DNA of 64,000 bases from Lepidurus packardi (lineage: Eukaryota; Arthropoda; Branchiopoda; Notostraca; Triopsidae), in assembly GCA_023053545.1 (NCBI GenBank), contig JAKZAN010000007.1:2914001-2978000 (forward strand), given 5' to 3'. Both the position numbers and the translations under genes were made by a program. This document shows positions 43,801-55,574 of this stretch, one piece after another. The notes below the pieces were generated by a model, which searched no databases, was not told the DNA's origin, and worked only from the letters and a program-made list of their open reading frames with translations. Numbering within the stretch: the stretch's first letter is position 1; each line of letters starts with the position of its first letter.

Positions 43801-45959
43801 CAAATACGTCATCCGCTTCTGTGTCTGTGCCCAAGATGCCAAGGACGAAGATATCGGTAAGTTACTTCATTACTCTTATTCTCAAAACCAAACCCGTAAT
43901 CCGCAAACCCAACCAGCACGAGATTGAGACCAGTAAACACAAACTAATCCACTGAATTTTCTGAATTTCCAACAGACTACGCCTGGGAAGTAATCACAGA
44001 TTTCGCTGCGGAATTGCTCGAGACCAAGGCCATCAAGGAAAAGAGTGGCTCCATTATGGTCGACGACGAGGTAAACAAACGTGGAGCCCTCGAAATGTCT
44101 GAACTCATGGAATTGATGGAACGAGCCCTTCCTTCCCCACGTTCGACCAATACCGAATCGTACGACAGTAACGACGACGTACCGACCAATACCCAAGTCG
44201 CAAAGCCTAAAACCAAGCTCAGCAAGAAACTGAGCAAAAGACAGTTCAGTTTTACGGAAACGATCGAGTTTGTCAGTGTGGCAAACACCAAAGAAGAGAG
44301 CATGAACCCTTAAGTCGTTTCTTCTTATTAGAACCTTTCAAGCCTAAAAGCATTTTTATAAATCCTAACAAAATTTCAGCCAACTTTTTCAAGGCTGAAA
44401 TTTGGTAAGGAAAAACTTTGTATAATGGGACAGAAAACCCGGAATCCAAAAAAGTATTTTTAATAGACCACGATGTGTCAATGTGTGAGTTTTTTATATT
44501 CAGAGTTCCTTTGGGGGTTGATTTTTTAGTAGGGCTTTTTTTATTTTTTTTTTAAACGGATGACATTATACTTTTTTACACTTATGTATATTTTTTGTTT
44601 TTATTGCCTGCTTAGTGATTTTTCAGAAATATTATTTCGGGCATGTATCATACTACTATCTTTTGGCATGATGTCAAAGTTTTAAGTTATTATGTGGATG
44701 TGGCCTGATTTTATGTGGTTCTTGTAAAAAACCCGGTATTTTGTGCAAAAAAAGGGCTATTAAGTTTTTATTACAAAAACCTCCTTTGGTTGCAACCGCA
44801 AAAAAATCCTTGTTTATTTTCTAAAACAAGTCCTGGTCTCAAAAAAAGCTCAACTTGAACGTTATTTTTGTCAACTCAAATTCGAAACACTAAGATAAAA
44901 CAAGCTAATTTCAGAAAGAAAATTGCTCCGAATTACAGTGGCAACTTTTTATTTTACTGTAAAAAAGAGCTTTTTTCGCTCTGAAATGAAACTTTACTTC
45001 TATCAATGTATGCTTTGAACTTGCCCGTGGTTTGAATGTATGGTTTGAATGCCTTCCGTTAGTTCCGATTTAAACTCGAATTCAATGGAACTTCGACTTC
45101 AACTAAACGTTAACTTTTAAATTAACTTTTTACTAATTTTTATTTACTTTTTATTAATTTTCTCTTTTTATACAAAAGTACGATTGAAACATTTCATTCC
45201 TTTCGTTTTACTTTACATTCACATCAGTTCAAAAAGCTTACACAAGTTCCTATAAGAGTCTTCAAGTTCCATGCAATTGAACCTGATTGATATTCGATCA
45301 ATTTAATTTAATTCTGAATTCGCAATAACCGACTGACAAACCAGAAAAATCTTGTTTTTCTTTTTGTTTCATTACCTTACGTATAATGTCTCTATATGGT
45401 GTGAGTATGTGCAACTTGCACACCTTGCTTAATTAGACCTCAATGACCCATTTGATCAAAAGCCTTGAAAAGTGGTTTCACTTGATTGCAACACTTTTTT
45501 GTGCTCAGATAAAAATTTCCAAGGCTCCTTTTTCCCTGTCTCCTATCCCCTCTAACATTTCATTGTTACCTAAAACTGGCTTTAGATATGGGCGTTAGCT
45601 GAGACATTGATTTTAGCGATGCTTTCGTTTTTAATGACCTTTGAGGGGTCTTTGACCATAGAAAAATACGTAATAATCGTTCCTTTCGCACTTGTTTCTT
45701 GTTTGCTTGTTTTTCTCAATTTTTCAAACAGGATTCACTCATTGCTGGGCCCAAACATGGGAAAAAACGAGTTCAGGCAGGTGACCTTCGTCGCAAACAG
45801 TTCCAGGAACAAAGTTTGGCAAATAAACGCTCCTACTTTGTACGCATGGTGAGTGACACCAACATGTATAACCCTAAAATTGCCCCCCAACCCGAGAAGC
45901 ACGAAATGGCAGACGACCATAACCGCCCTCTTTTGACCCGCCAGTCTTCCTTACAGTGA
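40802..45959 (+). CDS. Tdc: tyrosine decarboxylase (aromatic L-amino acid decarboxylase family)
   Basis: Exons: 40802-41002, 41079-41192, 42625-42747, 42810-43409, 43517-43856, then 43976-44070 spliced to 45732-45959 (566 residues), or 43976 read through to a stop at 44313 (571 residues). It is a PLP enzyme of group II: His193 (EAHS), Asp272 (HVDAAYA) and Lys304 in NPNKW hold the cofactor at the positions usual in DOPA decarboxylase. The N-terminus [20 protein letters not shown] and the text [19 protein letters not shown] are family hallmarks. [17 protein letters not shown] and the last-exon motif [18 protein letters not shown] recall insect tyrosine decarboxylases, which make tyramine, the octopamine precursor. 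Histidine decarboxylase is the main alternative. The PLP-lysine context NPNK differs from NPHK of DDC and NPSK of HDC. The start is the first ATG matching the family N-terminus. A 1.4-kb intron separates exons 2 and 3. Confidence 0.88.
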
Positions 45960-46362
45960 GTCTGATTTCTCATTTTACCCTTTCAGTTGGTTTTCCTTTC
46001 TGTAAAAGCATTGGATCAAAAAAAGTAGTTTCAGAGTTTACTACAAAATATTCCTTATAACTGTGTTACAGAACTTCCTGGGTGGTATGGCCATTGGGCG
46101 CATTACTGCAAAACGTCTTTGAAGAAAAAGCGATGTCGCTGAGGTACGTAGCATTGCTCGTAAATTTGTATTACAAAAATCAGCGTACATTTTGTAAATT
46201 TCCCACAATTCTGGCCTTCGATTTTTTCCCTCGAATTTTTCCGCCCCTTGATTTTCTTGAAAATAAGGCCAAATTGTTTGTATTTTAGGTTTCGGAACTG
46301 GGATACGACCTTGACCTTGCCTTCAATCAAGTCTAGAAATACTTCCCCCACACATTCGAAAA

Positions 46363-46368
46363 AATAAA
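46363..46368 (+). promoter_or_regulatory. polyadenylation signal, probably of Tdc
   Basis: AATAAA 403 nt after the spliced Tdc stop codon and 27 nt before the converging aldo-keto reductase stop. Confidence 0.4.
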
Positions 46369-46394
46369 TGCAAGTTTTTAAAATATCCACACAA

Positions 46395-47544
46395 TCAAAC
46401 CACAACTTCCGGATCCCAGGCGTATTTGCTTCGTTGCGGCAAGTGGTTTAAGGCGTTAATATTCTCTTGACTGAGTTGGAAATCGAGGTGAAAATTCTCC
46501 TTGATGTGCGTTGGATGGCAAGATTTGGGTAACACGCTCAAGTTTTGTTGTAGCGCCCATTTGAGGAGAATCTGCGCTGGAGTTTGGTGAAGAGATGCTG
46601 CGATCTGCTTTACTGTGACGTCACTGAGCAACTTATTGTCTGTGTGTTGCTTGACTGTAGTTCCCAGCGAGGAATAGGCTTGTAAATGAATGTTGGATTT
46701 CTCGCAAAAGTGTCTTAATTCTTCCTGTGGGAAATGAGGATGACATTCCACCTTACAAAACCTTTTATTTAGCCTAATTTAACTTCATTTCTGGGGATTT
46801 TAAAGTCTTAGAACCGAATTTTTACTTGATTCACTTGAGGAATGATATTGCCATAGTTCAAAAGCTCTTTGAGGTGCTGGGTGGTGTAATTTGACACGCC
46901 AATAGCTTTTAGCTGCCCTTGCTTGTAGCAATGTTCCAAGGCAAGCCAGCTTTCTTGCCTCAGAGACGCATTGCGAGGATCGTGGGGTTGCAGACCTGAA
47001 CCTGCTGGCCAGTGAATCAAGTACAGGTCCAGATAAGTAGTTTGCAAGGAACGGAGTGACTCCTGGATCGATTGCAGGCATGATCCGTAGCCTTGATCTC
47101 TCGGAGCTGTGTTTTTGCGAGAAAAGAGGTACGTACTACGAACGGGTTCAACTTTACAGGACACGAATAATGACAGACTTACAGAGTTTGGAAGTTATGA
47201 AAAGATCTTGGCGTTTTAAATTATATTTAGGGAGCAATTCTGCCAAAGCTAAGCCTATTTCTGCTTCATTTCGATAGATCCTGGCTGTATCTAAGTATAA
47301 AGCGAACTGGGTGAGTGTAAATATTGACAACATAACTAGGCTTTTTCTATACCTATAGACTTATAGCCTGATTCCAAGGCAGCGTCCAAACAAGAGTAGA
47401 TTAAGTCCTGTCCTCGGATGCGGTAAGTGCCGACTAGTTTTGGTAATAAATCAGACTTACTTTGTTATGTCGTACAAGAACTAGATTAAGAAACCTACAG
47501 CCAACAGCAGGCATTGAAACCCCATTATTTAGAGCAAACGCCAT
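46395..47544 (-). CDS. aldo-keto reductase, 290 aa
   Basis: Minus-strand exons: 47499-47544, 47353-47433, 47183-47290, 46826-47106 and 46395-46751, all phases consistent. It is a small NADPH-dependent TIM-barrel oxidoreductase reducing carbonyls to alcohols. The catalytic tetrad is complete: Asp43 (SIDTARIYRNE), Tyr48, Lys77 (FITSKL) and His110 (LYLIHWPAG). Further family motifs are GVSMPAVGFGTYR at the N-terminus, GQLKAIGVSNYTT, NQVECHPHFPQEEL, and LPKSCHPTHIKEN, which binds the cofactor phosphate. The short loops and 290-residue length fit the prokaryote-like AKR group also found in animals (glyoxal/methylglyoxal reductase type), rather than the longer AKR1 enzymes. The substrate cannot be told. 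It converges on Tdc (436 bp stop to stop) and diverges from SSR3, whose ATG is 541 bp away. Confidence 0.92.
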
Positions 47545-47866
47545 GATTCTGGGTAAGGATTTCACAAATTGATTTAATTTCTCAGACTTGCATAAGGAAC
47601 CCACGTGACCAAAAATAAAAAAATATAGACTCCACTTATCTGAAATTGAAAGCGATGTCAGTTTAATAATCCAAAAGCGGGGAAATAATTAGACACGCGT
47701 TAATTAGTTGCCCTTACTTGCTTAACATATCACTACACAAACAAGCTCAGCAACCCACCCTCCCACTGGCAAGGCTAAAGTCTGGACGATATATTAAGCT
47801 GTTGTCACAGCTAATAATTTGCATATTTTTTCGGCTGTCTTCACTGTAGCTCTTCCTTTTCGTGAC

Positions 47867-47873
47867 TATAAAA
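47867..47873 (+). promoter_or_regulatory. TATA box of SSR3
   Basis: TATAAAA in the context GACTATAAAACCC, 212 bp before the SSR3 ATG and inside the 540-bp divergent region shared with the aldo-keto reductase. A TGCCACGTC element, containing the CCACG half of ER-stress elements, lies downstream near 47953-47961. Confidence 0.45.
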
Positions 47874-48084
47874 CCCAGAAGAGGGCGAAAGTCCCTAAAG
47901 TTCTTACACTGTGGTAGTGGAACTTCCCCTAAAGTGCAGTTCTTTAGATTTTGCCACGTCCAAAGTGTTGCTTAGCAGCTAGTTGCTAGCCGCTGCCGCG
48001 AGTCTTGGATTTTACCGTTCTGGAGCTGGTTGGAGGTTACAATTTAAGTGTTTAAATTGGGGAACAATTAAAAGTTAATTCAAA

Positions 48085-48877
48085 ATGTCTTTGAAACAAA
48101 AAGCGTTGTCCAAGGAAGAGGAATTGTTGCTCCAAGATTTCAGCCGCAATGTTTCCACCAAGTCTTCCGCGTTGTTCTACGGCAATGCCTTCATTGTGTC
48201 TGCCATTCCCATCTGTAAGCCAAATATTTGAATTAATTTTCAGTTAAAGCCTTTTAAATTCCTTTATTCTCATAGGGTTGTTCTGGAGGATTCATATGAT
48301 GGACCCGTTGTCGTCAGCTCCCATTTTCTTGATTGTTACTTGCATCAGCACTTACTTGGTCGCTTTTGCATACAAAAACACGAAATTTGTTCTCAAACAC
48401 AAAGTAAAAACGTTGCAAACTAATATTTAAATTTCTTATTAGCGTTGAAATTTGTAACAGATTGCTGTAAAGCGAGAAGAAGCTATATCTCGCGAAATGA
48501 ACAAGAAATTGGCCGAAGACAAGAAGATGAGCAAGAAAGAAAAGGACGAGCGGTAAAATTGAATAAAAACGTCAGTAAAGCTTATAATGCATTTGTATAT
48601 ACCTAGCATTCTATGGAAAAAGAACGAAGTAGCCGAATATGAAGCTACGACTTTCTCCATTTTCTACAACAATGCTTTGTACCTCGCCTTGGTGATTACT
48701 GCCAGTTTCTTTATACTTAAATCTTTCGCCCCTTCAGTGTAAGTTATTTGGATCCTTTATTGGTATCACATTTTATCTACTTCGGAGGAATAAATGTTTT
48801 GTGATTTCAGAAATTACGTCGTATCCATTGGAGTAGGAAGCGGTCTCATTGCCTTATTCTCCACTGGCACCAAATAA
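48085..48877 (+). CDS. SSR3: translocon-associated protein subunit gamma (TRAP-gamma)
   Basis: Exons: 48085-48214, 48276-48403, 48461-48552, 48607-48738 and 48811-48877, giving 182 residues against about 185 in human. The start ATG (context TTCAAAATG) gives [20 protein letters not shown]. Four hydrophobic helices are visible, two before and two after a Lys/Glu-rich cytosolic loop (about residues 87-118, with [19 protein letters not shown]). Conserved text includes [24 protein letters not shown] and the end [11 protein letters not shown]. The gamma subunit is the polytopic member of the TRAP complex, which sits beside the SEC61 channel in the ER membrane and helps translocation of precursors with weak signal sequences. 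Confidence 0.96.
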
Positions 48878-51800
48878 GTTACTTTGCAAAGCTGAGGAGT
48901 ATGCATCAGCAAGCGCGGGAGCAAAAAAAGTGCAGTTTTTCCATAAAACATCAGACTGTTGAGCAAATGTTACATGTGTGAAGAAAATACATGGTTTACG
49001 GGACTTTACATAATTCCTGTAAGTTGCTTCCATAAGAAGAAACAGGTGAACTAGGACACTTGGTAAATCTTGGTAAATTACCTTTCTTGTTTCCCTCAAT
49101 TTTCGAAAACTTTAGTAACTTTTGTAACTTTCAGCAAAAGGTAATTTCTCCAGTTCAACGGATAGATCAAGTAACTCATTCTCAATTTCAGGTGTAAATT
49201 GCTTGGTGCGTTTCAAACTTGACCGTATGTATCACAGTTATGATTAAAGTAGTTGACGTTTAAAGGGTAAAAACGTGCTTAAAGAGTCAGCAATTGCAAG
49301 TGAGGTATTATGAAATTTGCAGCAAACTGCAGGGAAGCGAAAAGCATTTGGTAGGAGTTGATGTGACTACGCTTTTTGTATAAAATTAAAAAAGAGAAAG
49401 AAGGAAGTGCTCGCATTTTTTTACAGAATAGCAAGACATGTGAATATCAAAAAGGTTACCATATACATTATTACGAATGAATACAATAAATTTGTCTGAC
49501 AAAATCTTTAAAAGTACTCGCAATGGTGGTCGGATCTTACGTCAGTGCAAAACTCCCTAAAGTAAACTGAGAGAAAGGTCACCAGTCCTCCGTTTTGTTA
49601 ATGTTTTGTTCTCTTAATGAAAATTTTTTCTAATAGATTAAGAATGCCTATTTGCGGGTACGATGGGCAAGTCTACGAATCCATTTGTCTCATCTGTTTA
49701 TGTTCCTTAATACCCACATGAACCTCTTGAGACCGAGAAAGTGGGTCCAAAAGCTTTTCATTGGACGATAGATACCCTTGTTATCCTATTAGAAGTTGTT
49801 ATTACTTAGCGGTATTGTAATTATTGAATTAATATATAATTGTATTGCACGTGTCTTGGATTACGCGTATTTCATTTCATTTGTTAAAACTTTATTTCAA
49901 ATTAGCCGTAAAAGCTCATTAAAAAAGAGTGTGATGAGCAGCGCCAGGTGCCACGCGGTCATACTTTGTACCTCAAGCCCGGCCAGTGTGAAACGCGCAG
50001 ATTCACGAGACGCCCATTCTTTCCATTGCAACAACCAACAAGGATAGGGGAACACGCATGGTTGTATTGTTGACCTACTTTTCGGAACGTGACTTTTGCC
50101 TAGTTATCTTACATTTCCAAGTGAGTGTTTCCTAATAGTTGGAGGCATTTTCCTGTCTGTTGATCAGCATTAACCAAATCCTGGTAAGTTCCGCGAAGCT
50201 TGATTGAAACTTGAATTGATTTGTTCAGTTCAATTGATTGCGTCTTTTTGTTCAAGATTCCCAGCAAGTGCCTCAAATCTTTTATAAGTAAGAACGAGAT
50301 AAGTAGTATAAGAGGAACGAACCAGACATATAGCAATTCAATGCAGAAGAGTTTGTGGTAAAGTAAATTTCCCATTTCCTATTTTGGCCTTAATGATGGC
50401 ATGTCAGTGATATTCCAGCGCAGCGAACATATTTGGCTGGGCTTGCCGTGCTAAAACGTTCGTCTGCGGAAAAGCTACCGATAGCGTAAGCAAGAGCTTT
50501 ACAGCGCGTGTGGGCTACTTGCGCTTTTAGAGTGTTACGCCAATTTAGCATATTCCTGTTACTGTGAAGTAAAGCCTGCAACCTGTACTTCTTCTGGGAC
50601 ATTCAGGTAATCTAGGCCTAATAAAACCTGAAATAAAAAAGGAATTTGGTAAAGGGGCAGAAGTCAAAATTCAATGTCAATCATGGTATCAATGGTGTTT
50701 GGTGCCTATTGGACTTCGTTTAAGGATCTAATTAACTTTTGTGTTGCATAATAGCATCTTGTAAGATTCATATACCCCATAACCATTACGTATTGATTCC
50801 GTAGGTAATTTTCACTATTATTCTCTTTTGATTTGTTTTGAAATAGCCTTGTAATAATCCTTTAGAAAGATACGCTATTACGTATAGACATATTACGACG
50901 TATTACGTATAGACATATAGATGTATTACGTCTATATTCGACTGCTGTTCCAGGAACCTCGTCGATAAGGTTATAGGCCCAAGTTACCTATCTGGAAATA
51001 GACCCGTACATGAAGGATTTGTTTCTTGTTGTAGAACAACCTTACAGATAAAAAGATATAAAAGTGTTGTTTTGTCGCTTTGTTCTGGTTTGCGTTACGA
51101 AAAAATAATTTGAGAAATCCCTATAGAAAATGCCTATAGACCGGCCTGTAAGCAACCTAGGGCTAGTAGGAAATCTAGGTGCTCGGGCTACAAGTTTGTT
51201 ACTACGTGCATATAAACTGGCACGGTAAGAAAACTAGTAAGAAGCGTGCAGCTAACTTTGCCAATGACCTATACAAGGGAACTTCCGAAAACTCTCTTAA
51301 AAATCTATAAGCTTCCTATGAACCTAAGAATTTTTTTTATTTTTTGTGTGCGGGAAATCACGGCAGTTTTAAACTATATCGTACTGCTTCCGCTTTGGTT
51401 ACAAATTCGAACATTTCCATATGTTCAAGGCTAACTGCAGAATGCTAGATAAGACATACATGCTACCCGAAGCTTCACTTGACGGTCTGGTTACATCGGC
51501 GAACTTTAGTTGTCTATTTTCTTTTTGTTTTCGTTCTTTGTAAACCAGCTTAATTAGCTTTTAAAAAAGTACTAAGTTTTATTATGTCGTCATATGTTAC
51601 TGGTTAGCTTTAAGGACTAGCAGTAGTATGGCTAATGTATTTAGTTGAGCGAATATAACTTTCCTGTCTTTTGCCGCTGTTCGAGACAACTTTACGGGCT
51701 TGGCTTTGCCCTCGTATCCCGGCTAGCGATGTTACGCTGTGCGGTTATCGTTTTGGCGCGACGCGCGGCCCCAATAGCTATCATGGGGCGGGGTCTGACC

Positions 51801-54800
51801 ACGGGCCAATCCCTTATTTCCTAGGCCTCTCGCTCCCTACCTTCTTGTAACCCAAATCTCGATCCCCAACTATTAGAATCTTCGCTTTAGCACCCCCAGC
51901 CTTAATTCTATGAAAGATTTTATATGCACCCGATTGATTGTTGAGGATTTCATTGTTAACTTCTCCTACGCTGGTCTTTTGCAGCGATATAGACGAGACT
52001 CACAAGCCCAGAACGTCCCGCGGATCGCGGGCAAAAATTCGCGTTACATAACCGTCGATGTGGACTTTCGTTGTAAGGAAAAACAAGCCCCTTATACAAG
52101 CCGTTACAGGGTTAAACGTGTTGAGTAGATAATTAGAAGCGGGATGCGATTTTTGCTCATGCACGTTTCAGAACTTAAAGGCCGGTTTTTTCCGTTAAGC
52201 AAAAAGCTTAAAGTTTGAAGTGGGTTTTGCTTCCGAAGTAAAGAAAATGAACGTTTTGGAAAAAAGGTTTGAGCTTTTCCTAGTTTAACTCAGTGGAGCT
52301 AGGGAATGTTTGTGCCTTAGTACTGGAAGGGCACGAGTTTTATTTATTTACTTTCTTAACCCGAAGAGTTTTTGCTACACTTTTTTATTTACCATCTGCG
52401 GTTCTATTTTGACGTAGTCGACACGTATGATTGGACTGTTTATTATGAATACTTGAACAACCAGCTTAGCTGTATAACCCTTTATAAGTTAACTTAACCT
52501 AACCTAACTGCACTACGCTCGAGGTATCAAAATCATCCCGAGTTAGCATAACTCTTACCAACATTAAGGTAACTAACTGTAAGTTTTAGCAACTATAGAT
52601 CTCACTACAGAGACGAGATGGAATACATGCGAATTTGAACATTACATTCTATGAAATAAATCTCAATTCGCTGAAATCTCACCAAGAAACGCAAAGCTAT
52701 AACTAAGAGATTTAAAGGTTAAGTAGATTTAAACTTTGCAGTTCAAATAGCGTTCTTAATTTAAGAAAATTAGGGTTGGTTAACATCGAGAGAAATTAAT
52801 ATGTCTAAACCTTTCAGGGAGCGGCTTTAAGAGTAAGAGTATTGTTTTATGGATAAGGGTACTGACTGCTATTACGATATTGCACTCGTTGCGTGTAAAG
52901 TTAGGTTAGGTATTACCTGAGGATGTAAGGGTAAGAGTAACCTTTAAGGGTACTTCTCTCGTAGCATGTTAGGTTGTTAGCTCTGGCTTGAAAGCAAAAG
53001 ATGTTCAGAGAAATTTAGGTGTGTTTTTAGAAGTTCCTGAAAGTTTCGGTCGTAGATTAGGTCCCATTTTTGAAGTTGGTGATGGGGCTATATCGGATCT
53101 TGGGAAAGCTTTTAGGTTGTTGAAAAAGGACGTTAAAGGGGAGGCGTCTGCTGCGGTACGAAGATGAGCACAATAAATTGCCATCGTCGCAAGGAGTGAG
53201 TCCAAGAAGGCGAGAGGAAAAGGAGACAGAGAAGCGAGTGAAGGAGAGAGAGAGGACGGGGAGAGAGCGCGCTGTATTAGAGCGAGACCACAAAATGGGG
53301 CCAAGAAAAGGAGACAAGGAAAGAAAGCCAGCCAAGACTTGATATAAAGAGAGACAGAGAGGAAAAAAAGAGAAAAAACAAGGGGAAAAAATGCAGCCAA
53401 GGAGTCAAAGATTATCAGTAAAAAAAGAACGCCAAAAATGTAAAAAAAATGTATAAAAATTAAGATCTAAAAAAGTTGACAAAATACCTTAAAGGGTTAG
53501 TTAGGGACAGCTTGGATCTTAGCTGATAAGGCTTTAGGTAGAAATTTCCAGGTTCTAGAGGAGGTGAGATGCTTTTTTGGCAATAAAAAAAAAGTCTTGC
53601 GAACGAACGGGACATGCAGAAAGAGAAAGGAGAAGGCGGTATCGATCCATAGGGCGTTCGTTTCCATGGTAACCCCGCTCGTGTCATGTGTGTGTGAGAG
53701 TGTGTGTGTGCATAGAGTATATTTGTGTCCTCGAAAAGAGAAAGAGAGAGAGACAGACTGTAAAAGAAGACGAGAATCTTGGGAGGAGAAAAATAAGAGA
53801 AAGGGAAGGTTTTCTAGCCATAATTTTCTGCTTCTTGAAATGGGTGTAGCACTTTTAAGTCTTTGAATTCTTAGAGTTCGCTTTTAGGTGAGAAAATAGC
53901 TTCAGAATCTTTAAAACTTAAGGTTTTCCGGTTCTGTATTGGGAAAAAAGAACACCGAAGCCCCTGCAGCCTTTTTAGATAAGAAGTTGTGATTTGATGG
54001 CATGCTGCTAAAGGATTTCGTTTACATTTTCCGATAAAAAAACAAAACGAAAATGTCCAAAAATGTGTTTAGTACACTCCACTGATAGTAAGAAATCTAT
54101 AAATCATGGACACAATAAAAATGTTCGGTTTCAGATCGAACATTTTTCCGTTATAGCGGAAGAATTCTGTCGTTCTAAAATAGAGCAACTTTCGCTCTAA
54201 AAAATTTACTCTAAATGTAGATTTGTCGGTGTGTAAATTCTATTTTTAAATTTTGCAATTCTTTATGGGTATAATTAATTAGCTAGTATAATACAACAAT
54301 TAATTTTAAGGCAATTCCAACCTTTATATGGTAATTCTACAAATTTTGGTGCGTAAAATGCTTCCAAAACTTCTGCAATGATATTGCAATTTTAGAAATG
54401 GGCTGAAAAATAGTTTATTCACATGAAAATGCATTATTTAGTTGTAAAATTAACCCAAAATTGATTGCAGTGTAAAATCACTAGACTTTCATTCAAAGAT
54501 CAAAATATTATAAAAAAAATACCGAGGTAAATGCTTAGTTGGTCTAACAATATGTACTTTAAAAACTAGGACGCTCTAATTAGGACAGTTGGATACATTT
54601 ATTAAAATTTTACAAGCATTTATTTTATTTACAAGCAGTCCAGAAGATGAGAAAAAGGGCATGGTAGTAGTTCGAAGGTAATTTAAGGGATACTTAACGT
54701 TTTTCAAAGATAGTCAGTTTAATTCAGTTTTGACCTATAGGGATGCGTTCTTTCAGTGAAAATCAACAAGGACAGCTTCTTAAGCCACAGAAACGGAGAG

Positions 54801-55574
54801 AAAAATTGATACCATACTCTGAAGTATGATTAAAGTTCTGAGAAAATATATCTACCCATGTGACTGTAAGTTTAGCTAGAACTCTGTAACCCACCCCAGT
54901 ATAAAGGTGGAATCAATTATTTAAAAACAACAAAAAAAAACAGTAAGTAAACAAATTGCTGTTTGAATGTGTGCCCATGTTCTTAGTTTGCGGCACATTG
55001 AGAAAAATGAGCTGAGCTTCCTTTTTTTCTGTTATCGGCGACGTGTCTGCCATGAAGAAAAATGTCATTTGCAGAGAGTATATTTGTGTATATATGCGTT
55101 TTGGAAGGCAGCCATCATCCGAGACAGCTTGAAGGTTCGGTTTGGGAGTTCTTGCCGTCGTTTTTCCCAAAAGAAGAGCAAAAAAAAAATGAAGTTGCGG
55201 GCCATTTTTGTTTGAGGTTTAAAGAGCCAAAAACGATCCGTTTATTTCCAGCATTTTGTACACTATTTCGAAACGTAAAAAGGACAACATCTTTGCACTC
55301 CTCCTATTATTTAAGGAGGAGAAAATAATACGAGGAGGTATACAAGTGAAAGAGAATCAAAAGATAACAAGGGCTTTTAAAGAAGCTGTTTCAATGTACA
55401 AAAAAGCAAAATATTCGGCCACGACGTTTTTGTACTAGTACAGCGGCGGCGGGATGTATTGGGGGGAAGGGGGAAGAGGGTTAACAACAACCAACTGGCG
55501 CAAATATAGGATACGATGACGTATAACAAAAACCACGTTTTTTTTCGCGTGCCAGGAGACAACGCCTATAGTCG
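48878..55574. other. long gene-poor stretch
   Basis: No gene is firmly supported. A plus-strand frame at about 52978-53166 (VFLEVPESFGRRLGPIFEVG and on) reads as protein-like over 60 codons but lacks a clear start and family. A GC-rich patch lies at 51690-51830. Tandem copies of TATTACGTATAGACATAT occur at 50876-50935. The purine-rich tract 53150-53400 gives spurious frames. Short telomere-like AACCTAACCT and TTAGGTTAGG strings occur near 52497 and 52902. The 3' UTR of Psc lies at the right end. Confidence 0.4.

Noticed and set aside
52490-52510. Telomere-like AACCTAACCT
   Set aside because: Only two units, internal to the sequence; far too short for telomeric DNA.
53005-53400. 131-codon minus-strand Ser/Leu/Phe-rich frame
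   Set aside because: Mirror of a purine-rich (GA) tract; composition is that of the repeat.
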